Shown piece by piece: positions 56,475 to 64,000 of a DNA stretch of 64,000 nucleotides. The notes under the pieces are model-generated. The model did not search any database. It was given only the letters and a program-made list of their open reading frames with translations, and was not told the origin of the DNA. Source of the stretch: Platanthera guangdongensis (Eukaryota; Streptophyta; Magnoliopsida; Asparagales; Orchidaceae); assembly GCA_039583875.1 (NCBI GenBank), contig CM077150.1, positions 185,818,375 to 185,882,374 on the forward strand. Direction: 5' to 3'. Positions within the stretch are counted from its first letter, which is position 1. The number at the start of each line of letters is the position of its first letter. The position numbers and the translations under genes are program-made.

Positions 56475-57090
56475 CAATACCACCAAAATCCATTTAAATC
56501 CCAGCAATATTAAACCTAATCCGCACGCCCCACTTCTATTTTCTCCCGAAAGCCGAAAGCCGAAGCCCTATCCTCGCGTCCTCGCCCCAGCTTTTCTGCC
56601 TCGCTCACGCCATTTTCGCCGCACAGAGTCCACCGGCCACCGGTTGTCAAAGTCCGTCGTCCGCCACCCTTCCGTGCCTTGAGTTCCATTCCACGAATCA
56701 TCCTCATTGTCGTGGAGTTCCGTCGCCCGATTCCTGAAGTTCTGCCTCCCGTTTCCCGGAGTTATGCCACCCAATTCCTGGAGTTCCGCCGTCCGCCGAC
56801 GGTCCCTGGCTTAAGTTCTGCCGCCGGATTTCGTGGAGGTAAGTGTTGCATACCTGGGCTCTAAATTACAATGCTTGATGGTAGAAATCCAAACACCCAA
56901 CATCATATTTCAGAGCTCTGTAATTTTTGAATCCCGATTACCTGAATCCATTTGTCGTCGGATTTCGTGGAGGTAAGGCTCTGTATAAACGGATTTCAGA
57001 GTTCTGTAAAATTAACAATGCATACCTGGGCTCTAAATTTACAATACTAATTTTTTTAGTTTTACAAATTTCAGGGATTTTTAGCTTGCG
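56475..57090 (+). other. Candidate 5' exon region of a host gene
   Basis: The composition changes to a C/G-rich, low-copy-looking sequence. A short irregular tandem (about 25 bp, GAGTTCCGYCGYCCGATTCC-like, 56675-56815) ends in GGATTTCGTGGAG followed by the strong donor GTAAGTG (56839). A second near-copy GGATTTCGTGGAG, GTAAGGC, lies at 56960-56985, and CATACCTGGGCTCTAAATT also occurs twice (56851, 57020). This looks like a partially duplicated 5' exon and donor. No coding sequence could be followed. Confidence 0.25.
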
Positions 57091-57415
57091 TTAAAATGAG
57101 TTCACATTTAAGGATGATAACTTTTGAAGATTTCAATACAATTTCATCCGTAGATGTCGTAACTGAATTCATTAAATGTAGTTGAATGAGCTCGTAATGT
57201 AGTCAGAAAAATAGGATTTGTTATCACAATTCAAAAATCTGATAAGATTACCGCTCGTGTAAGACTTAGAATAATTCTTGGATGTGATAGAAGATGGTTA
57301 CTCTGGCAAAATCAGCGAAATAAATGCGTGGCTAAAAAATTTTAAAGAAGAACAATTTCAAAGCGTTGTGAACGTCCGTTCTTTTGTATTAAAGACAATA
57401 AAAAAAATCCAAATT
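57090..57415 (+). pseudogene. FAR1/MULE-like DNA-binding fragment
   Basis: The plus strand reads VVRKIGFVITIQKSDKITAR, then VRLRIILGCDRRW, and after a stop RRTISKRCERPFFCIKD. The pattern of GF.I.I..SD, a CDR block and a SKRCERPF block resembles the N-terminal WRKY/GCM1-type zinc-binding domain of FAR1-related proteins and MULE transposases. There are several stops and no neighbouring transposase domain, so it is an old fragment. Recognition is by pattern only. Confidence 0.4.
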
Positions 57416-57717
57416 TTATTTTGATGTTTATTTAACTATTTGACCTGCAAATAAAATTTATATTGTTTACTTAATATTTTTGTCTGTAAATAAAATTTAT
57501 GGGTGTATATATCAATGACATGCACATAACAAAAAGTGAAGTACACGTGACAATACCCTAAATTTGTTACCCTAAATATATTGAACTGACAATAAATTAT
57601 TTGGACTACTCGTATTTATGGACTGCAAATATAGTCTTTTGAGCACTCCTTATAAATTACCCATTTTTTATTGTTCGTTGCTGTAGTAAATATTTCGCCG
57701 GAGACATAAGAAGTTAC
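57416..57717. other. AT-rich spacer
   Basis: No genes or repeats recognised. Confidence 0.4.
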
Positions 57718-57973
57718 TATTTTTTTTCCTCGGCGGCAGATCCCTCTGTTCTCTCCGGTCACACTCCTTGCCAGCCGCGCCGGAGGTGATTGCATTTGCA
57801 GGTATTGTTTACTGCAGTCTTTCTTTCCAATCATGATTTTGTTTTAATCGATTTACTGCCTTCATAGTTCTAAAATCACAACAGGATTCGGCCGCGTTGA
57901 GTTCTAAAATCCTAGGCGAGGTTTCAGTCGCAGTTCTCCGTCGACCAGTGAATCATTTACGGCTTCAATGGCG
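57718..57973 (+). other. Candidate two-exon 5' end of a gene
   Basis: A C/G-rich leader ending GCATTTGCAG (57801) is followed by a GTATTG donor. An ACAACAG acceptor at 57884 opens a second leader exon, which ends with ATGGCG (ATG 57968-57970) and a possible donor GTCAG at 57974. A possible later exon starts after GATGCAG at 59070 (reading LFRKPTQLHVVATDF, then a stop). This gene model is speculative: no protein family was recognised and downstream exons are not evident. Confidence 0.2.
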
Positions 57974-58663
57974 GTCAGTTTTCTCATTCTCTCTCTCTCC
58001 CTATATGTTTCTTCTACATCTTCTATTTGTCATGTTCATCTCCTTAGCCGCACGTCAATTGCAATATGGTGCGGGTGTTTTGTTTCTATCTCATCTGGGC
58101 ATGTATTGTAGCATTCTATGATCAATACTCTAAGTATTGTTTTCTTGCTTAGCTGCTACAAAGACATTGTGTAGTTCTAGCTTTTATCTTCTCAACTGCA
58201 TGAACAAAAACTAGAAGTTGGAAGACACAACCGGGATTCCATATGAAAAATACCGGAAAAAATGAAAATCACTTTGAATTAGCTTAATTAAATATGGATT
58301 ATCATCTTTACTATCTATACAATTCACAGTTCCCTTTTTTTACTGGCTACATTAACCCCAACCACAAATGAACAGCTATTTGGGGGCCTTTTTGCAGTGT
58401 TTTTTTTGATGGATTTGGATTATCTCAGGATATCCTAGGGCAAAAAAGGACTCAGGATGGATGGATCAACATCCATCCATCTTTGTGATTGATATTCCAC
58501 ACAAAAATACCCTCAATTTATACTGATGCTATTTTTCTTGGCGGTGCACTTGCTTATATTTGGAGGATTTTGTGCGCCTAGAGCCAAATTGAGCATTAAA
58601 CCCATTTTTGGCTAGGAGTTTTGCAAGAAATTTGTGCCTGTTTGTTTGCAGACACAAGATTAA
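57974..58663. other. AT-rich, intron-like stretch
   Basis: Nothing coding was found. A small hairpin, AGGATGGATGGATC and CATCCATCCATCTT, lies near 58456-58482. Confidence 0.3.
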
Positions 58664-58885
58664 GGTTCCGTTTGGCACGGTGTTTTTGCTCCAGTGAGCT
58701 TGGACAAAAACACCCCCATCATGGAATGTATGTTTGGCATGACAACAGTTATGACCACCACCTAGAAAGGAAAACATGTTTTGAACATAAAACTGGATGA
58801 GGTTTCTTAGGTGAGTCAGGATATTCACGAAAGACGGTTCATAACCACCACTTTCACAACTTCCACCGCCGTGCCAAACAGAGCC
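58664..58885. mobile_element. Tourist-like MITE 1
   Basis: This is a 222-bp element with terminal inverted repeats GGTTCCGTTTGGCACGG and CCGTGCCAAACAGAGCC, flanked by TAA on both sides (58661-58663, 58886-58888), the target duplication of PIF/Harbinger-type elements. It has no coding capacity and is related in its interior to the copy at 60134 (CATTCACGA-like and ATGACCACCAC blocks). Confidence 0.75.
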
Positions 58886-59273
58886 TAAGTGATGACAAAT
58901 TGTTATATTGTACTATTTAAGGCCTTTAGTATTTAAAATGGATCAGATAATATGGAGAGTGAATAGATTCTTACATAATTTGAAGTCTTCCTTGAATTAT
59001 CAGATAAATATACCATGTGGTTTATGATGTTCTTATTTTTGATAATTTTGATCTCCTGCTTGGATGCAGCTCTTTAGAAAACCAACTCAACTTCATGTAG
59101 TAGCCACAGATTTTATGTTTGGCTAACATTATATTTACAGTTTATTATATGTGTTTGATTTAGCATATAAAGTGCAAATTTGTCTGCTAAAGTTTGATGA
59201 CTGTTATAGTAATTTTTAACTTGTTTCAAAGATTACTGACAATAGAATAGATTTTGAAATATTTTTGGTTATT

Positions 59274-59346
59274 AAATGGTTTTGACTCGCGACCCCACTA
59301 TAGTGGGATAAAGGCTTGAGTGTTGTTGTAAATGGTTTTGACTCGC
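59274..59346 (+). mobile_element. 39-bp 5'-truncated LINE (RTE-like) 3' tail with 17-bp TSD
   Basis: AAATGGTTTTGACTCGC occurs perfectly at 59274-59290 and 59330-59346. Between them is only a 39-nt segment containing CCCCACTATAGTGGGATAAA and ending TGTTGTTGT. The hairpin plus TTG-repeat tail is typical of plant RTE-type LINE 3' ends. This is the result of target-primed reverse transcription that aborted almost at once. Confidence 0.75.
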
Positions 59347-59752
59347 ATCAGTAGAGCTAATTAATTTGTTTTTTGTATAGAGATACCAGTGTTCCCATTA
59401 TAACAACAAAGGATTATTATCACCTGAAATTGAGTTATCACATTGAGCTCAGAATTATGCCAAAAACTTGTAATAGAATCTTATTTTTTTCAATTTCATG
59501 TTAGCTTTTTATTCAGTGTTTGTCTGTTCTTTTTGAAGATCTAATACAAATCATATATTCGGAATGTACAACGAGTTATTTATTATTTTCTTCTTATTTG
59601 GACAAGGAGGTTCTAAAATATAGGCATTTGCTAGTAGCCTTGGCTTATGATATGTTTGGGCCTCAATATTATATTTTAGGCAAAATGCATACATTGGAAC
59701 TAGTATTTATATTTGTTTATTTTATGAATTCATAAAATTATTCATACTAGAA

Positions 59753-59936
59753 GGAGAGCCTTGGCACACTGGTTGAGGTGTTACCGTGTGACAATGAGGT
59801 CACGTGTTCGAGTCCTGGAATCTGCCTCATGCAAAAATGCAGGGTAATGTTTGTCTACATTTCACCCTTATGGTGGGACCCTTCACCGGACCCACATTGC
59901 ACGGGGATGTTTTGGGCACCGGGCTGCCTTTTTTTT
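59753..59936 (+). mobile_element. Au-type SINE
   Basis: This tRNA-derived SINE starts GGAGAGCCTTGGCACACTGG. The RNA polymerase III A box lies at 59762-59772 and the B box TGTTCGAGTCC at 59805-59815. The tail CACCGGGCTGCC plus a T run, and the internal GCAGGGTAATG and GGGACCCTTCACCGGACCC, match the Au SINE family as I remember it. TAAAATTATTC occurs on both sides (59733-59743, 59942-59952) but not directly adjoining on the left, so the target duplication is uncertain. Confidence 0.85.
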
Positions 59937-60133
59937 AAAATTAAAATTATTCTTAATAACATTCGCAAATCCATTGAAGTTATAGACCATTTTACAACAC
60001 CATAGTTGCATACATGAAAATGTTCTGTTTACTTTACTATTAAATTCAAATAAACTATTATGGTAACACCATTGTTTTGACCTTTCTTGGCTACAACTAT
60101 GCATTGCAATTGAACTTTTTCTATACTCATTAA

Positions 60134-60410
60134 GGGCTCGTTTGACATGGTGGTGGCAGCCGTGAGCGTGGCGGTTACAAACTATTATCCGTTTGGTGCC
60201 GCACTCTTGCTCCGGTGAATTTGAATCAAAACACCACCGCCATGAAATATGTGTTTGACATAACAAGGATTATGACCGCCACTAAGAAAATTAAAACTAA
60301 TTATGAACATAAAAATATATGTAATTTTTTAGGTGAGGTCGGGCATTCACGAATGATGGTTCGTAACTGCAACATTCATGACCACCACTACTACTGTGCC
60401 AAACCGACCC
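60134..60410. mobile_element. Tourist-like MITE 2
   Basis: This 277-bp element has ends GGGCTCGTTTGACATGGTGG and GTGCCAAACCGACCC (inverted) and TAA duplications at 60131-60133 and 60411-60413. It is the same family as the MITE at 58664. The short frames crossing it are incidental. Confidence 0.75.
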
Positions 60411-61589
60411 TAAGGCGGGTATTGATTGCCTTGGTAAGAAAAGATGACACGTGACTGCCTTGTTTCCGAGTGATTATTTTAAAGGAAACAAATTTGAGCT
60501 GCTTTTTAGCTTGTAGAGAGAGGTAGTTAAAAGTACTTTACTGGGGAAATAAGATTCTCAGGCCTAATCTTTATTTTGGGCAGATTTTGTTTTGCAGTCT
60601 TAAATACAATCTTTATTTAATATTTTTGTATTTCAATTTTTTGTGTTGAAATACAAAAAACTTGCATTACACACAATGTTGTAGATGTCGGATGTCGGGG
60701 ACACGTCGGTTTGGGTTTTCATGTCGGTTTTTTATATATCGGGGGATATATCGGAGATATTTCATATATCGGATTTTAATATTTAATTAATTATATATGT
60801 AATTAAATGTTATTTTTTAATTTTTATACATATCACAGTACTACCTATTGAACTTTTAAATATTAAAATCTATATGTAGCATTTAACATACAATAATTTA
60901 AAGATGAAAACTCAAACATACCTCATTCTTCATCACCTGAAAACTCATCCACGCAATACTTTATTTATCCAACAAAATTTTGCATTCTCAGTAGTATACT
61001 AGTATACAAAGTTATAACTATCATTCAAACTTTTAAAGTATCCAACAAAATGAACAAAGAATTCAAGTATCATTCAAATTTTCAAAGCATCTCACATTTT
61101 ATTTATTAAAAGACACAAAGCAGCAGGGCAACTAAAAATGTGATTGGATATACATGCATCATTGATTGCAAAATGAAGTTGGATAAATAACTATTAATAA
61201 GGGTATTTCAAATCATTTGTTGATTAATAAATGTGTCAAATAAAAATAAAGCAGCAACTAATAAGACAAATAAAACAACAACGCAGCCACTATGCTACAA
61301 CCAGCAAGGGAGCCACAAATAAAATAGCGGACCGACATGTCCGACAACATATCTCTAGTTCTTTCTTCTAGCCAGAGAGTTTGCACAGGGCAATCAATGA
61401 AAGCTTTCGGCAGCAACTAATAAGACAAATAAAGCAACAAGGCAGCCACCAACAACTAAATGGGTCGGCAGCCACCAGTAGCAACCCACAAGGCAGCCAC
61501 CATGCTACAGCAGACAGCTAGCACAACAACCAACACAAAAAAAAAACAAAATGCAGAGCGATAGAATGATGGGGAGGTAGGGAGAAAAA

Positions 61590-61985
61590 TGAACCAGCCG
61601 AGAGAGCACCAACGAGCAGGGAGAAGAAAGAACCACTGAGATAAAGTACTGACAACACGCGAGAGAGGGAGAGTACCAGAGAACCAGAGAACCACAGAGC
61701 ACCAGCGAGCAGGGAGAAGAAAGAACCAGAGAGATAAAGTGCCGACAACGCGCGAGAGAGGGAGAGCACCAGCGAGTTAGAGAGCACCAGATAACCAGAG
61801 AACCAGAGAACCAAAGAGCACCAACGAGTAGGGAGAAGAAAGAACCAGAGAGATAGAGTGTCGACAGCGCGCGAGAGAGGGAGAGCACCAACGAGCTAGA
61901 GAGCACCAGAGAACCAGAGAAACAGAGAGCACCAACGAGCAGGGAGAAGAAACAACCAGAGAGATCGTGTCGCAGGCGCGCGCGG
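61590..61985. repeat. Purine-rich tandem repeats inside the hAT-type element
   Basis: About four units of 90-125 bp contain GAGCACCAACGAGCAGGGAG, AAGAAAGAACCAGAGAGATA and CGCGCGAGAGAGGGAGAG. One strand is strongly purine-rich. Confidence 0.8.
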
Positions 61986-62036
61986 GAGAGCTAGGGCAGG
62001 AGCGACGGGGAGAGCTTGGGCAGAGCGACGGGATGA

Positions 62037-62094
62037 AATGAAATGAGCGGGGTCGGGGGTGTTAAAATAGTATCCCGACCCCGCTCATTTCATT
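62037..62094. repeat. Perfect 21-bp inverted repeat
   Basis: The arms 62037-62057 and 62074-62094 are exact reverse complements (core GAGCGGGGTCGGG) around a 16-nt loop, inside the hAT-type element. Confidence 0.9.
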
Positions 62095-62298
62095 AATAAA
62101 AATTAAAATATAAAATTAATAATTAAATTAAAAAAATTAGCTTAAAAAAAACGCCCGATATGGGCGTTTTTTGGGGCCGACATGTCGGTCCGATATTTTC
62201 AAAACGCCACACATATAATTTGTACCGGTTTTGTGTCGTTTTTGCTCCCAAACCTTCATGTCGGCCGACATGTCGGCCTCCACAACACTGATTACACG

Positions 62299-63039
62299 TA
62301 CCCTTTTCTATTTTCCTATTCATTGCCTTCCAGTATAAAGTTTTATTTTGATTTCATCTTATTGTCGGGTTGCATAATGTGTTGTTTTAGTTGTGGATAT
62401 TAAGTTCTTATTCTTTACTACTGTTTTCATAAAATCTAATGACTTTCTTTTGATTTAAGAAAAAAAATGGTCAGGGTTGCAGTTTGAGTTATGTTAGATT
62501 ATCCATGACAAATAAGAAGCGACCAACCCCTACTTGGTTTTATTTGCGAGAACTACTTTCAAAGAGCTTGGATTGAATGAGAATCAAGACAAATTAGATA
62601 TTATTGACTAGGCTCCTTGTTCACTCAACCAAGGAACAATGAGGGCACTTGAACAAGTTACAGGTAAAACTTTTGGTGGAAGGAGAAAGTTCCAAGATAT
62701 GGATACGATGGTAAGGAACACAATACAATTAGCAAATAATAATAAATGCTCTGAGAATTAACATTCTGTAATGAAAATGATATGAATTAATTTTTGTTGA
62801 GGCAGTGTGGCAATGAGGACCGCAGTAAGATGTCATGAATTGGGGGGTGGAAGAAGCAATGATAATTTTATTTTGGTACATATGATGAAGTTGAGTACCT
62901 ACTTGTCGGGGTGATGGTAATGAGAATAATGGTGATCATTTAAGAACGCCGATTATCATTTACTGATATCCATGAAGGAGTGAGAAGTTTTTTTTGGGTG
63001 GGGGGTTGTGAATTCTGATGGAGGTCGGTCACTTGGATT
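62299..63039. other. Low-copy-looking DNA without recognised genes
   Basis: Short reading-frame pieces near 62480-62720 (for example KRPTPTWFYLREL-like) are not assignable. No repeat was seen. Confidence 0.3.
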
Positions 63040-63480
63040 TCACATAGGAGACGCCAGTCTCATGTTGTGTGATCCGACTCTCACGCCTGGAGGTGCGACA
63101 CCCAACTCATGTGTCTGAAATTGTTCAAAGTAGTCATCAACAAGCCTCGTTTTCTTGACAGAAATAAGCTTGCTCAAAGGATTATCGTGAAACTGAGGAC
63201 CGAACTGTAAATTGCAGACATGTTTTTGAATTCCTCCCAACTCATATTAGGGCACCTTTGCTGGAGTTGCACATACCATAATTAAGCTGGTCCTGCTAAG
63301 TGGAAAAGAGGAATGCCCAATCCATTATGACCATGGGGTGTGTTGGTTGATGAAGAATTACTGACAGTGTGGAAACCCTCAAATGGATACAACTTCTCTT
63401 TGACAAGAGGAATATCTAATTTGACATGTCGTAGAGCACTTCTTCGTCCACAAGACCCATAGAGGGATACAATCCAAATT
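63040..63480 (-). pseudogene. Old Ty3/gypsy gag fragment
   Basis: The minus strand reads RHVKLDIPL near 63430, then, with frameshifts and stops, QRCPNMSWEEFKN and FGPQFHDNPLSKLISVKKT, LVDDYFEQFQTHEL (63240-63040). This is the conserved order of the retrotransposon gag domain (FGPP...NPLGEL...LRQTGTVEEYQ.QFE in relatives). No neighbouring LTR or pol was found. It is an ancient isolated fragment. Confidence 0.5.
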
Positions 63481-64000
63481 TATGTTGGTGTCTCTCCGTG
63501 TTTTCTGCTGGTTTCCTACGATTTCCATTCTATTGGTGCTGTGGACCCGACCCAGTAATGCTGGCAGTTGGTCTTTGCATAGTTGCCATCCAGCTAAGGC
63601 TAGCGTGAGTATGTTGGGTGCTTCCCGGAGTAGTTACTTAATAGCTAGCATATCATTGTCCGACGGTTTCAGGTTGGCTGGAGACCTAGCGGAAGCAATC
63701 GATCCTATATGCAGCATCATTGGAGTTGAGAAGAATAGTTATCTGAAGGGTGATGGGAGAAGAGTTGAACTAGTTGGATTAGATGAGGGGGTCGGCCAAG
63801 GGGCTTTGAGGGTTCCTACCGAGAGAAGGGAGAAGGAATAGTTAGGTCTCCATTCACCTCATGAGATTAAATAGGCATAGTCCTTTTGCACAGGACCCAC
63901 TGAACTTACAATTGCAAAATTAAACTTACAAAAATAAAGATTGCAAAAATAAAGGAAGATACAATGATTGTTTAAATAATTATCCGCTTGGTCATGAAGC
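63481..64000. other. Right end of the window, no recognised gene
   Basis: A 119-codon plus-strand frame (63482-63841) has no recognisable domain and no supporting context. The remaining bases are AT-rich. Confidence 0.3.

Larger units (their letters stand above)
60674..62290. mobile_element. Non-autonomous hAT-type element, 1.6 kb
   Basis: The ends CAATGTTGTAGATG (left) and CAGTGTTGTGGAGG (right, reverse complement) form imperfect terminal inverted repeats extended by GTCGG-rich subterminal repeats and a GGTTTGGG block on each side. The flanks ATTACACA (60666-60673) and ATTACACG (62291-62298) are an 8-bp target duplication with one difference. No transposase is present. Minus-strand frames (61456-61906) come from the internal repeats and are not considered genes. 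Confidence 0.8.

Noticed and set aside
59753..59825. Possible tRNA gene
   Set aside because: A and B boxes are present, but the sequence continues into an Au SINE body and T tail and does not fold as a full tRNA cloverleaf on inspection.
61456..61906. Leu/Ser-rich membrane-like proteins on the minus strand
   Set aside because: They arise from the purine-rich tandem repeats of the hAT-type element and are open in parallel frames.
63482..63841. 119-codon ORF near the right edge
   Set aside because: No motif, neighbour or repeat supports it, and its length is within chance expectation.

Overview
This window is nuclear DNA of a flowering plant and consists almost entirely of transposable elements. 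The evidence is several Ty3/gypsy lineages that belong to plants (Tekay-like chromoviruses, Athila, Tat/Ogre) with tRNA-primed PBS sites, an Au-type SINE, Tourist-like MITEs, a hAT-type element and short introns with plant-like splice sites. The species cannot be named from the sequence. No intact host protein-coding gene was recognised; the only candidate host-gene remains lie at 56.5-58.0 kb.

Layout. 1-5532: a Tekay-like element (G, minus strand) with gag, protease, RT-RNase H and its 5' LTR; its 3' part lies beyond base 1. 5533-9322: the 3' part of a Tat/Ogre element (F, plus strand) carrying antisense coding sequence and its 3' LTR. 9383 to about 22645: a decayed Athila-like element (H, minus strand), interrupted by a non-autonomous Tat-type element (E, plus strand, 12485-19462, TSD GAAGA) that has gag-pro but no RT. 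About 22646-24805: an orphan LTR-like stretch with a 26-bp tandem array. 24806-28533: AT-rich DNA, then the 3' half of a chromovirus (D, minus strand). 28534-56474: an Athila element (C, minus strand) with 3.4-kb LTRs. C is split at the end of its integrase by a second Tekay-like element (A, 32402-47629, TSD CCCTT). A is itself split at its gag-pro junction by a chromovirus-derived non-autonomous element (B, 38095-44345, TSD CCCGT). The nesting order is B in A in C, all in the same orientation. 56475-64000: low-copy DNA with candidate 5' exons, a FAR1/MULE-like fragment, two MITEs, a 39-bp LINE tail, an Au SINE, a 1.6-kb hAT-type element and an old gypsy gag fragment.

How the parts work together. 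No retroelement here has a complete undamaged coding set. A, C, D and H carry stops or frameshifts, E and B lack most or all of pol, and F and G are partial. E and B have intact termini (LTRs, PBS, PPT), so they could have moved only with enzymes supplied by other copies.

The main points for a second look are: a candidate spliced intron of about 110-125 nt at the gag-pro boundary, seen at the same place in both Tekay-like elements; near-palindromic repeats whose two arms change together in the G LTR; self-complementary tandem arrays near the promoter in several unrelated LTR families; a long unrecognised reading frame with a repeated DEFFYxPPGEPPD motif inside B; and an antisense gene with its own TATA box in F.
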